The notes under the pieces are model-generated. The model was not told the origin of the DNA, made no database searches, and saw only the letters and a program-made list of their open reading frames with translations. Shown in pieces: positions 7,611-15,793 of a stretch of DNA of 32,592 nucleotides. Every line of letters starts with the position of its first letter. Positions within the stretch are counted from its first letter, which is position 1. Source of the DNA: Bacillota bacterium. GTDB lineage: Bacteria > Bacillota > Clostridia > Christensenellales > SZUA-584. Location: contig JAEWWC010000018.1 of assembly GCA_023396555.1 (NCBI GenBank), positions 1 through 32,592 on the forward strand. Reading direction: 5' to 3'. Position numbers and translations under genes: made by a program.

Positions 7611-9956
7611 TTGCAGAGGTTTGTCGAGCGTGAAAAAAACATATGCAACATGGAAACGGTGAAGCTGGTACAGGAGGCGACCGGATTGATTACGCCTGTG
7701 GCGGCTTTGTTGTGCGCGCGCGGCATCGATACGCCCGAGGCGGCAAAGCGGTTTCTGCACCCCGGCCCAGAGCAGTTGCACGATCCCTTTCTGCTGCCCG
7801 ACATGGCGGCGGCGGTGGAGCGGATCAAAAAGGCCCTGGCGGCAAAGGAGAAAATCACGGTATTCTGCGACTATGATGCGGACGGCACGTGCGGCGGAAG
7901 CGCGCTGTATCTGCATTTGCGCGGCGCAGGCGCCGATGTGGACATTCTGACGCCCAACCGGCATAAGGAGGGCTACGGCTTGTCCCTGAGTGCGGTGGAG
8001 CAGATTGCTGCGGCAGGCGGGACACTGATCATTACGGTGGACTGCGGCATCACCAACGTTGCAGAAACGGCTCTTGCGAAGAGCCTGGGTGTGGAAGTGA
8101 TCGTCACCGATCATCACGAATGTGGCGAAACGCTGCCCGATACGCCCTGCATCATCAACGCCAAGAGGCCGGACAGTACGTATCCATATCCGTATCTCGC
8201 GGGCTGCGGGGTGGCGTTCAAGCTGATTCACGCGCTGTCTTCGCTGGCGGAGGCAATGCGGTACATTGATCTGGCCGCGATCGGCACCATCACGGACATA
8301 GTCCCGCTGCTGGGCGAGAACCGCGTGATCGCGCACATGGGTCTGCAGAGGCTGCGCAAGAATCCGTCGGCTGGGGTCGCGGCGCTGGCTCAGGCAGCGG
8401 GCATCAGCCTGCCGGACATCTCGTCATTCAGCATAGGCTTCGGCCTGGGGCCGCGGATCAACGCGGCGGGCCGTATGGACACCGCCGAGGCGGCTATTGA
8501 AATACTGGCCGCCCAGAAACCATCGCCCGGACTCAAAGAAAGCGTGACACGGCTGTGTGCGCTCAACGACAGGCGGCGCAGCGATGTCTGCGATATACTT
8601 GAAGGCGCGGAAAGGATGATCGCCCAGAGTGGTTATCAGACCGATCCGGCGATACTGCTGGCGGACAAGAGCTGGAACGCGGGCGTGATCGGCATTGCCG
8701 CGGCTAAGATAGCCGAAAAATATTACCGGCCCTGCGTATTGTTTGGCGGAGACGGCAATCTGATAGGTTCGGCACGCAGCGTTCCCGGCGTCAACATGTA
8801 CGAGGTGCTGGGCGCGTTCGCGGACAGATACGAAAAATTCGGCGGGCACGCGCAGGCGGCAGGCCTGACGATAAGGCCTGAGATATTGGACAGCCTGCGG
8901 GAGGATGTGTGCGCGTTTGTCCGCGGGCATTATGACGAGTCAGTGTTCGTGCCGCAGAAGGTGTATGATATGGAACTGGGTACGCGGGATATCACGCGGC
9001 GGTTCGTGGAGGATCTGCAGAAGCTGGAACCCTTCGGCCCGGATAACGAGCAGCCATTGATTGCCGTAAGGGACGCTGCGCTGACTGCACACAAGTTCGT
9101 CGGGCGCGACAAGTCGCACTTGAAATTCGTAATGCGGCAGGCAGACGGGGCTCTGGATGCAGTGAGTTTCGGATTTGCCGATGCGTATTCGCTATTGCCG
9201 GGGTACGCAGACTTTTTGTGCGAGGCGGGTATCGACAGCTATTCCGGGCGTCCGCAGGCGATCGTCAGGGACATTTCTCCACGGTTTGATGACGGCCTGT
9301 TTAGCAGCTTCGTCAGCGACAACGCGTTCAGGCTGGCATACGGGTTGATGGATGAGGTGACACGACTGATGACAGAGGGTATGGCGGATACAGAGGAAGA
9401 AGGCTTTGAACGGTTGCTGGGCGACGCGCTGAGCGCGAGCCGTTTTGGACTGTGTTTGGCGGTAGGGACCGAGCCGGCGCTGCGGCGGCTGGTGTCGCTG
9501 AAATCGGTAAGGCAGGCGCTGGACAGCGGGCAGCTTGTGCTGTGGGACCGCAAGTCTTTTACTTCTGAGAACTGTATTGCCTGCGGGGCTGTGCCGGGAC
9601 ATGCGCGTGTCATTCATACGGGCATGGCTGCGCCGCCCGCGTTTTTCGACCGAAAGCTGAAGGAAGATTATAAAAGCTATGCGCGCAAATGTTTCGCCGG
9701 GCGCGACGAGCTGCTGGGGATATATCGGCGGATGCAACCCATTTTGACGAAAAAACCGCGTTCAGTACAGGCGCTGGCGGAGAATCTTGGCCTCGGTGCA
9801 GGCAAGGCCGCGTTCGCATTTCGCGTGTTCGCCGAGCTTGAGTTGATTGATACGGACAAAAGTGATAGAATACTGACAATTGGCAGCGGCGGGCCGCGAA
9901 AGAACTTGAGCGACAGCGCCTGCTACAGGAGTTTTGAGGGCTTTATCGATGGATGA
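7611..9956 (+). CDS. recJ: Single-stranded-DNA-specific exonuclease RecJ
   Basis: 5'-3' single-strand exonuclease of the DHH phosphoesterase superfamily, used in recombination and mismatch repair. About 781 residues. Active-site motifs: CDYDADG (D87, D89, D91), VDCGIT, VTDHH (D167-H168-H169), and the DHHA1 motif GGHAQAAGL. These are followed by an OB-like region and a long C-terminal domain ending in a winged-helix-like stretch (KPRSVQALAENLGLGAGKAA). Start chosen as TTG 7611, eight bases after AAGGGG (7597-7602), because the residues that follow align with usual RecJ N-termini; a TTG at 7584 and an ATG at 7650 are alternatives. No clear promoter is seen between the secF terminator and this start. 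Its end overlaps rel by 8 nt. Confidence 0.95.
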   Translation: MQRFVEREKNICNMETVKLVQEATGLITPVAALLCARGIDTPEAAKRFLHPGPEQLHDPFLLPDMAAAVERIKKALAAKEKITVFCDYDADGTCGGSALYLHLRGAGADVDILTPNRHKEGYGLSLSAVEQIAAAGGTLIITVDCGITNVAETALAKSLGVEVIVTDHHECGETLPDTPCIINAKRPDSTYPYPYLAGCGVAFKLIHALSSLAEAMRYIDLAAIGTITDIVPLLGENRVIAHMGLQRLRKNPSAGVAALAQAAGISLPDISSFSIGFGLGPRINAAGRMDTAEAAIEILAAQKPSPGLKESVTRLCALNDRRRSDVCDILEGAERMIAQSGYQTDPAILLADKSWNAGVIGIAAAKIAEKYYRPCVLFGGDGNLIGSARSVPGVNMYEVLGAFADRYEKFGGHAQAAGLTIRPEILDSLREDVCAFVRGHYDESVFVPQKVYDMELGTRDITRRFVEDLQKLEPFGPDNEQPLIAVRDAALTAHKFVGRDKSHLKFVMRQADGALDAVSFGFADAYSLLPGYADFLCEAGIDSYSGRPQAIVRDISPRFDDGLFSSFVSDNAFRLAYGLMDEVTRLMTEGMADTEEEGFERLLGDALSASRFGLCLAVGTEPALRRLVSLKSVRQALDSGQLVLWDRKSFTSENCIACGAVPGHARVIHTGMAAPPAFFDRKLKEDYKSYARKCFAGRDELLGIYRRMQPILTKKPRSVQALAENLGLGAGKAAFAFRVFAELELIDTDKSDRILTIGSGGPRKNLSDSACYRSFEGFIDG

Positions 9957-12114
9957 CAAGCAACGAAGCGCACAATCGCTGATAGACGAGGTGAAAAGCC
10001 GGTACAGCGCCGAGGACGCAGCCTTTTTTGAAAAGGCTTATTTGTTCGCGGAAAAAGCACACGAGGGCCAGATGCGTTTGTCGGGTGAGCCCTTCTTTGT
10101 ACATCCCAGAGAGGTGGCCCGCATACTCGTTGAACTGGGCCTTGATATGACCACTGTGATCGCCGGACTTTTCCACGATATCGTTGAGGATACGTCGGTG
10201 ACGCTGGCTCAGATAAAGGTGGATTTCGGTGGGGAAATCGCGTTACTGGTGGACGGCGTAACCAAGGTGGGCAAAGTGGACTTCTCGTCCAAAGAGGAGC
10301 ATCAGGCCGAATATCTGCGCAAGATGTTCCTCGCGATGGCAAGTGATATTCGCGTGATACTCGTGAAGCTGGCGGACCGGCTGCATAATATGCGCACCCT
10401 CAAGTTTCAGGCGGAAGGAAAGCGAATCGAGAAGGCCAAGGAAACACTGGAGATATATGCCCCGCTGGCGCACCGCCTCGGTATCAATACGATCAAGTGG
10501 GAGCTGGAGGACCTGTCTCTCAAATATCTCGACGAGAAGGCGTATTACGAGATTGCGGCCAAGCTGACCGAGACGCGCGCCGAGCGCCGGGAATATATTG
10601 CGGGCGTCGTTGAAGAGATCAAGAGGCATCTGAAAAAGATACGCGTGGACGCCGAGGTGGAAGGCCGCCCCAAGCATATCTACAGCATATATAACAAGAT
10701 ACATAAAAAGCAGCGCACGTTCGACGAGGTCTACGACCTGATCGCGGTGCGCATCATTGTCAAATCGGTGCGTGATTGTTACGCGGTGCTGGGCACGGTG
10801 CATACCGTGTGGAAACCCATTCCGGGCCGATTCAAGGACTATATAGCGGTGCCCAAGCAGAACATGTATCAGTCTATCCACACCACGGTGCTGGGCCGGG
10901 ACGGCCGCCCATTCGAGGTGCAGATACGGACGCAGGAGATGCACTCGACGGCGGAATACGGCATCGCGGCGCACTGGAACTATAAAGAGGGCATTGCACA
11001 GAGCAGCGAGATGGACGAGAAGCTCGTATGGCTGCGCGAGATGCTGGAGTGGCAGACGGACACGCGTGACTCGCGCGAGTTCATGGAAACTCTCAAGGTG
11101 GACTTCTTCTCCGACAAGGTGTACGTGTTCACGCCCAAAGGGGATGTGAAGGAGTTCATACAGGGGGCGACGCCGCTGGACTTTGCATACGGCATACACA
11201 GCGAGATCGGCAACAAGTGTGTCGGCTCCAAGGTGAACGGCAAGATGGTGCCGCTGTCGTATGAACTCAAGTCCGGCGATATCGTGGAAATCATGACCTC
11301 CTCTGCGTCCAAAGGCCCCTCGCGCGACTGGCTGAAGATCGTCAAGACGACGCAGGCCAAGGGTAAGATACGCAACTGGTTCCGCAAGGAACTCAAAGAA
11401 GAGAATATCGTCAAGGGCCGTGACATGTTGGAAAAAGAGGCAAAACGCCGCGGCTACGACTTCAAGGCGCTGTTCAAGCCTGAGTGGCTGAAAGACGTCT
11501 ATAAAAAGTTTACGCTGTCCACGCCGGAGGACATATATGCGGCAGTGGGTTACGGCGGTATCGCCACCGGTCAGGTACTGCACAAGCTGATCGAAGAATA
11601 CCGCCGGGAAAACAAGACGCTGCCGGAGCATCCGGTGACGCAGGTGAAGTCGCGCCGTCCGGGCGAGACGAGCGGCATCATCGTCAAAGGTTATGACGAC
11701 ATGCTGGTACGTTTCGCCAAGTGCTGTAACCCGGTGCCGGGTGACAGCATCGTGGGCTATATCACGCGTGGGCGTGGCGTATCGGTGCACCGCTGCGACT
11801 GCCCCAATGTGACCACCGAGGATTTTGAGTCCGGCCGGATGATCGACGTATCGTGGTCCTCCTGCGAGAAGTCGTCCTACAACGTGGAAATACAGGTGAT
11901 CGCGGACGACCGCAGCGGCCTCATCGCGGAGGTGTCCAACAAGCTGTTCAGCCTGGGCTTCTCCATCACCTCGGTTAATGCGCGTATGGGCAAGAACCGT
12001 GTGGCCAACATGGTTTTCGGTTTTGAGATCAATGACATCGCGCAGTTGGATACCATCATCAAAGCGCTGAAAGCTATTCCGGGCGTGCGGGACGTGTACC
12101 GCATTCATAAATGA
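9949..12114 (+). CDS. relA: Bifunctional (p)ppGpp synthetase/hydrolase Rel
   Basis: Makes and degrades the alarmone (p)ppGpp in the stringent response; ribosome-associated. 721 residues, the family length. Order: HD hydrolase domain with FHDIVEDT (H76, D77); synthetase domain with GRFKDYIAVPKQNMYQS (R294-F-K-D297) and EVQIRT; TGS domain (DKVYVFTPKGDVKEF); zinc-finger region with FAKCCNPVPGD and HRCDCPN; C-terminal ACT domain. The RxKD motif and intact HD residues are characteristic of bifunctional Rel rather than synthetase-only RelA. Start ATG 9949 has GAGGG eight bases upstream; TTG 9934 is a less likely alternative. Overlaps recJ by 8 nt and dtd by 4 nt (ATGA), so the run is probably one transcript. 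The apt gene often found between recJ and relA is absent. Confidence 0.97.
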   Translation: MDDKQRSAQSLIDEVKSRYSAEDAAFFEKAYLFAEKAHEGQMRLSGEPFFVHPREVARILVELGLDMTTVIAGLFHDIVEDTSVTLAQIKVDFGGEIALLVDGVTKVGKVDFSSKEEHQAEYLRKMFLAMASDIRVILVKLADRLHNMRTLKFQAEGKRIEKAKETLEIYAPLAHRLGINTIKWELEDLSLKYLDEKAYYEIAAKLTETRAERREYIAGVVEEIKRHLKKIRVDAEVEGRPKHIYSIYNKIHKKQRTFDEVYDLIAVRIIVKSVRDCYAVLGTVHTVWKPIPGRFKDYIAVPKQNMYQSIHTTVLGRDGRPFEVQIRTQEMHSTAEYGIAAHWNYKEGIAQSSEMDEKLVWLREMLEWQTDTRDSREFMETLKVDFFSDKVYVFTPKGDVKEFIQGATPLDFAYGIHSEIGNKCVGSKVNGKMVPLSYELKSGDIVEIMTSSASKGPSRDWLKIVKTTQAKGKIRNWFRKELKEENIVKGRDMLEKEAKRRGYDFKALFKPEWLKDVYKKFTLSTPEDIYAAVGYGGIATGQVLHKLIEEYRRENKTLPEHPVTQVKSRRPGETSGIIVKGYDDMLVRFAKCCNPVPGDSIVGYITRGRGVSVHRCDCPNVTTEDFESGRMIDVSWSSCEKSSYNVEIQVIADDRSGLIAEVSNKLFSLGFSITSVNARMGKNRVANMVFGFEINDIAQLDTIIKALKAIPGVRDVYRIHK

Positions 12115-12557
12115 TCGCAGTGGTGCAGCGCGTCTCCGCGGCAGGCGTAACGGTTGACGGCAAAACGGTAGGACAGATCGGGCTGGGACTGCTGGTGCTG
12201 CTGGGCGTGGCGGAGGGCGACGGGCCGGAGGACATGGCATACATCGTGCGTAAGACGGCGAATTTGCGCATATTCGAACGGGACGGCAAGATGACAGATA
12301 GCGTACAGGACATCGACGGTTCGCTGCTGGTGGTGTCGCAATTCACGCTGCTGGGCGACGTGCGGCGCGGCAACCGGCCGGACTTCATGCGCGCGGCGGC
12401 ACCCGACATCGCGCAGGCGATGTATAACGATTGCGTGGATGCTTTCCGCGCGGCGGGGCTGCCCGTTCAGACGGGTGTTTTCGGTGCCCACATGGAGGTA
12501 TCCAGCGTGAACGACGGTCCGGTGACGATACTGCTGGATTCGAGGAAGGGTTTTTAG
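12111..12557 (+). CDS. dtd: D-aminoacyl-tRNA deacylase
   Basis: Removes D-amino acids (and mischarged glycine) from tRNA, a translation quality-control step. 148 residues, the normal length. Seen: start MIAVVQRVSAAGVTVDG, the SQFTLLGD motif, and VNDGPVTILLDS containing the Gly-cis-Pro (GP) motif that excludes L-amino acids. It begins in a 4-nt overlap (ATGA) with rel, the same linkage as in Bacillus and many Clostridia. Confidence 0.97.
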   Translation: MIAVVQRVSAAGVTVDGKTVGQIGLGLLVLLGVAEGDGPEDMAYIVRKTANLRIFERDGKMTDSVQDIDGSLLVVSQFTLLGDVRRGNRPDFMRAAAPDIAQAMYNDCVDAFRAAGLPVQTGVFGAHMEVSSVNDGPVTILLDSRKGF

Positions 12558-12561
12558 GAGG

Positions 12562-13194
12562 ATGGGTGTGAAGGTCGTACAGGTAGCGACGGGCATGATG
12601 CAGGCGAACGCATTTATCGTGTTCAAGGACTGCTCCAAAAAAGCGTTTGTGATCGATCCGGGCGCGGACTTTGAAAAGATCCGTGCGCGTTTGGAATATG
12701 AGGGAATTACCGAGGTGACGCATATACTGCTGACGCATGGGCATTTCGACCATATCGGCGCAGCAGCTGAGCTTAAAAAGCATACGGGCGCGAAGGTGTG
12801 CGTGCACAAACGGGATCTTTCGATGCTGACCAGCAACGATGACTGCCTGGCTTCGACGGCGGGCGTCAGTGTGGAGCCGGTGGAGGCGGACATCGTGCTG
12901 AAGGGCGGCGAGACCGTCATAGCGGCGGACCTGCCGGTGCAGGTGCTGCATACGCCGGGACACTCGGGCGGCAGCGTGTGCTACATATCGGGCGATGTGC
13001 TGTTCTCGGGCGATACGCTGTTCTACATGTACTGCGGACGCACCGATTTTCCGGGCAGCGACCCGAAGGAGTATTACCATTCGCTGCACACGGTGCTGGG
13101 CGGATTGCACAAAGATTATAACGTTTATACGGGGCACGGCATCAAGACCACATTGAAGGCCGAATACAAGAGCAACCCGTATCTGGCGCGATGA
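12562..13194 (+). CDS. MBL-fold metallo-hydrolase, glyoxalase II-like (YqgX type)
   Basis: Metallo-beta-lactamase-fold hydrolase of the glyoxalase II-like group; 210 residues. Metal-binding motif THGHFDHIGA, the HTPGHSGGS histidine, the SGDTLF aspartate and the TGHG histidine are all present, so a two-metal site is probably complete. It lacks the C-terminal substrate-binding domain of classical glyoxalase II, so the substrate is not predictable. RBS TAGGAGGA, gap of 4 bases after dtd, and a 4-nt overlap with hemZ place it inside the recJ-hemZ run. ATG 12562 is the natural start. Confidence 0.9.
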   Translation: MGVKVVQVATGMMQANAFIVFKDCSKKAFVIDPGADFEKIRARLEYEGITEVTHILLTHGHFDHIGAAAELKKHTGAKVCVHKRDLSMLTSNDDCLASTAGVSVEPVEADIVLKGGETVIAADLPVQVLHTPGHSGGSVCYISGDVLFSGDTLFYMYCGRTDFPGSDPKEYYHSLHTVLGGLHKDYNVYTGHGIKTTLKAEYKSNPYLAR

Positions 13195-14633
13195 CGGCGC
13201 TCTATACGCAAACGCCGCAGTTCTTCGGCGACATCTGCGAGGAACTGCGCCTTTATATCGATACGCGGCGCATCGAGCCGCTGGAAGAGCCTAAAGCGAC
13301 GGCAGATGGTTACAGCTTGATTCATGAGTTCGCCGAAGCGGACGGCGCGTTTACCAGCCGGGCGTGGCTATATCGTGATGGGACGGCAGTGTCGGAAAAT
13401 ACGTATGCCTGCTCCGCGCCGCAGGGGGAACTGGAGCACAAGCGCGTCGCCAAGCGGGCCGCCAAAATCAGCGTCTATCGGGCGCTTTTTTCGCACTTTG
13501 GCACAGCGATGCCGTGGGGCTCGCTGACGGGCGTGCGCCCCACAAGGCTGCTTCGCGACAGCGAGTTGCTGCTGGGTGAAGAGGGCGCGAAGCGGCTGCT
13601 GCTGGACGAGTTTGATGTTTCGCCCGGCAAGTACGATTTCGCGAAAGGCATATTGGCGGCACAGACGGGGATTGACCCCGGTCATGACGAACTGGATATA
13701 TACATCGGCATACCCTTCTGCGTCACAAGGTGCGCATACTGCTCGTTCGCCTCATCCACTCCGGACGTGTTCAAGGGCGCGGAGGACAGGTATGTGGATG
13801 CGCTGATCACGGAGCTGGCTGACGCGGAGCGACTGATCGGCAGCAGGCGCGTGCGCGCGCTGTATGTGGGCGGCGGTACGCCCACGGCGTTATCGGCGGA
13901 CAACTTAAAGACGGTGCTTAAGCGGGCGGCGCAGCTGGCCAAGGGGGCGGACGAGTTCACGGTGGAGGCCGGCCGACCAGACACCATCACAATGGAGAAG
14001 CTGGGCATCATCAGGGACAGCGGCGCGGGCCGAGTCAGTGTGAACGCGCAGACGCTGTGCGATGAGACGCTCATGCGCATAGGGCGGCGGCACACGGCGC
14101 AGGAGTTCTTTGACGCGTACTCTTTGGCGGCGGGCTTAGGCTTCGACATCAACGCGGACGTGATCGCGGGGCTGCCGGAGGAGGATGCGGAGCGGCTGGC
14201 GGAAACGCTGCGGCCCATCATCGCGCTGAATCCCGCCAACATCACGGTGCACACGTTGGCCGTCAAGCGGGCGTCGGCGTTCGCTGCGGCCAATATGGAT
14301 GCGCTGCCCACCGATGCGGAGACGGCGGAGGCGGTAGAGCAGGCGCGGCGGATGCTCGAGACTACGGGCTACCGGGCGTACTATATGTACCGTCAGAAGT
14401 ATATGAAGGGCAGTCAGGAGAACGCAGGTTACACGCAGCCCGGCAAGGCGTGCCTGTACAATATCGACAACATGGAAGAATTGTGCGACGTGCTAGCTTT
14501 CGGGGCAGGCGCGATTTCGAAAAGAGTTTTTCCGGAAGAAGCGCGCATCGAACGCGCGGCAAATATCAAGGATTTGCGCATGTATCTTTTGCGTCTTGAT
14601 GAGGTAATCGAAAGAAAACGGGCGCTTTTTTAA
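13191..14633 (+). CDS. hemZ: HemZ-type radical SAM protein (coproporphyrinogen III dehydrogenase-like)
   Basis: Radical-SAM protein of the HemN/HemZ/HemW superfamily; 480 residues. The [4Fe-4S] motif is FCVTRCAYC (C177, C181, C184), followed by YVGGGTPT. An N-terminal region of about 165 residues before the radical SAM core, with SLTGVRPTRLL, marks the HemZ type found in Bacillota downstream of the MBL hydrolase. The C-terminal YRQKYMKGSQENAGY region is also HemZ-like. The name implies coproporphyrinogen III oxidation, but the biochemical role of HemZ is less certain than that of HemN, and no other heme gene is in view. It ends the run; only a weak T-run without a clear hairpin follows. Confidence 0.92.
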   Translation: MTALYTQTPQFFGDICEELRLYIDTRRIEPLEEPKATADGYSLIHEFAEADGAFTSRAWLYRDGTAVSENTYACSAPQGELEHKRVAKRAAKISVYRALFSHFGTAMPWGSLTGVRPTRLLRDSELLLGEEGAKRLLLDEFDVSPGKYDFAKGILAAQTGIDPGHDELDIYIGIPFCVTRCAYCSFASSTPDVFKGAEDRYVDALITELADAERLIGSRRVRALYVGGGTPTALSADNLKTVLKRAAQLAKGADEFTVEAGRPDTITMEKLGIIRDSGAGRVSVNAQTLCDETLMRIGRRHTAQEFFDAYSLAAGLGFDINADVIAGLPEEDAERLAETLRPIIALNPANITVHTLAVKRASAFAAANMDALPTDAETAEAVEQARRMLETTGYRAYYMYRQKYMKGSQENAGYTQPGKACLYNIDNMEELCDVLAFGAGAISKRVFPEEARIERAANIKDLRMYLLRLDEVIERKRALF

Positions 14634-14656
14634 CGACACTTGCAGGCAAAAATAAG

Positions 14657-14685
14657 TTGACAGAAGGCTGCTCTTAAAATATAAT
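14657..14685 (+). promoter_or_regulatory. Consensus sigma-A promoter for yceD-rpmF
   Basis: TTGACA (14657-14662), exactly 17 bp, TATAAT (14680-14685): perfect consensus hexamers at optimal spacing. Predicted start near 14692, about 30 nt before the DUF177 start codon. It fits a highly expressed ribosomal-protein transcript. Confidence 0.93.
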
Positions 14686-14723
14686 ACTACTCGTTGACGA
14701 ATGCCCCGAAAGCAGGATTTGAG

Positions 14724-15221
14724 ATGAAAATCGACATTGCAGACGCGGTTCGCAACACGGGCGAAGAGTTTACTTCGGAATATCTCGGTGCGTTTCCAGA
14801 GATCGAGTTTCTGGGCGAACGGTATGAGTTTCCGGACGGCGTCCATGTGACGGCGGGCTGGCGGTATGACGGCGAAGGTATTATAGTGACGGGAAGCTTT
14901 AAGGCTGTTACACCGGTCACATGTGCCAGATGCCTTGCAGGTTTTAAGTATACGATCGGCTTTAGGTTTGCCGAGTATTATAAAAAGCAGCCGGAAGAAG
15001 GCACATACGCGTACCAGGACGAGATTATCGACCTGACGCCGATGCTGGAAGACAATGTGGTGGTGAACCTGCCCACAAAGCTGCTTTGCCGCGAGGACTG
15101 CAAAGGACTTTGCAGCCAGTGCGGTGCGGACTTAAATCTGGGACGCTGTAATTGCGACACCGAGATGGATAGTTCAAACCCGTTCGCGGAACTGGATCGG
15201 TTATCTAAAAAAAACAAATAA
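14724..15221 (+). CDS. yceD: DUF177 (YceD) family protein
   Basis: Member of the YceD/DUF177 family encoded beside rpmF in most bacteria; linked in other organisms to 23S rRNA accumulation and ribosome assembly, with biochemical function unsettled. 165 residues. The Gram-positive version has cysteine pairs, here PVTCARCLAGF and CREDCKGLCSQCGADLNLGRC, which may bind zinc. Start chosen as ATG 14724 because AGGA (14714-14717) is placed six bases before it; the TTG at 14694 is too close to the predicted transcription start. It is the first gene after the consensus promoter and is followed 154 bp later by rpmF. Confidence 0.9.
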   Translation: MKIDIADAVRNTGEEFTSEYLGAFPEIEFLGERYEFPDGVHVTAGWRYDGEGIIVTGSFKAVTPVTCARCLAGFKYTIGFRFAEYYKKQPEEGTYAYQDEIIDLTPMLEDNVVVNLPTKLLCREDCKGLCSQCGADLNLGRCNCDTEMDSSNPFAELDRLSKKNK

Positions 15222-15227
15222 ATCAGT

Positions 15228-15247
15228 GGGCAAGATGGGCTTTGCCC
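15228..15247 (+). other. Hairpin in the yceD-rpmF spacer
   Basis: GGGCAA (15228-15233) pairs with TTGCCC (15242-15247) across an 8-nt loop, just after the yceD stop. No T-run follows, so it is not a standard terminator; it may be a processing or stability element. The rest of the 154-bp spacer holds no gene beyond a 5-codon ATG-to-TAG frame (15358-15375) that coincides with the rpmF ribosome site. Confidence 0.4.
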
Positions 15248-15375
15248 GTGCAGCACACACCTTGCGGTTTTGCGCGGTTTCGAGTGTAAACGAGGAACAG
15301 CACAGCCGGAAGATAGCGGAAGGACGTAAGGCTTTTCGCCAAGAGCGATAGCGATAGATGAGGAGGTGTAAATAG

Positions 15376-15573
15376 ATGGCGGTACCAAAAAGGCGGACAT
15401 CCAAACAGCGCGGAAATTCGAGGCGGTCGGCGAACTTTAAGCTGGAGGCGCCCGGCATCGCGGAATGCCCGCAGTGCCATGCGATGAAGCTGACTCACCG
15501 GGTTTGCCCGACATGCGGCTACTACAACGGCAGGCATGTGCTCAATACCGAAAAAGTGGAAAAAGCGCACTAG
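15376..15573 (+). CDS. rpmF: 50S ribosomal protein L32, zinc-ribbon form
   Basis: Large-subunit ribosomal protein; 65 residues. Begins MAVPKRRTSKQRGNSRR, typical of L32, with a four-cysteine ribbon (CPQC and CPTC). This is the zinc-requiring form; a cysteine-free paralogue, if any, is not in the window. RBS AGGAGGTG precedes the ATG. The yceD-rpmF pair is conserved across bacteria. Confidence 0.97.
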   Translation: MAVPKRRTSKQRGNSRRSANFKLEAPGIAECPQCHAMKLTHRVCPTCGYYNGRHVLNTEKVEKAH

Positions 15574-15589
15574 GATCAATAATGTCGGC

Positions 15590-15625
15590 AGAGGGCGTCT
15601 GATTAATGGCGCTCTTTTTGTTTTT
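15590..15625 (+). terminator. Probable intrinsic terminator after rpmF
   Basis: AGAG and CGTC (15590-15599, two bulged bases between) pair with GGCG and CTCT (15608-15615), followed by T-rich sequence to 15625. Imperfect stem, but correctly placed 17 bp after the rpmF stop. Confidence 0.6.
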
Positions 15626-15728
15626 CGGCGGCTGAATGAGCGGCGAGTGTGCTCGTGTATACATGAGGCTTACCAAAACACGCTGCGCTCCACCGGTTTA
15701 TTTATAACTTCGCCCTCAAGAAAAATTG

Positions 15729-15757
15729 TTGCATTGGCATTGTATTTTTTATATACT
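15729..15757 (+). promoter_or_regulatory. Promoter for plsX-acpP
   Basis: TTGCAT (15729-15734), 17-bp spacer, TATACT (15752-15757). Predicted start about 15764, roughly 30 nt before the plsX TTG. No palindrome matching a FapR operator is visible around it. The remainder of the 220-bp gap 15574-15793 holds only the rpmF terminator. Confidence 0.65.
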
Positions 15758-15793
15758 ACCCATATATAAATGAACTAAAGCGAGGGTGCCGTA

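Noticed and set aside
10243..12240. 665-residue open frame on the minus strand across rel
   Set aside because: Antisense shadow of a clear Rel coding region in GC-rich DNA; its translation is Arg/His-rich without motifs or ribosome site.
15700..15793. FapR operator at the plsX promoter
   Set aside because: No palindrome close to the FapR consensus could be found.
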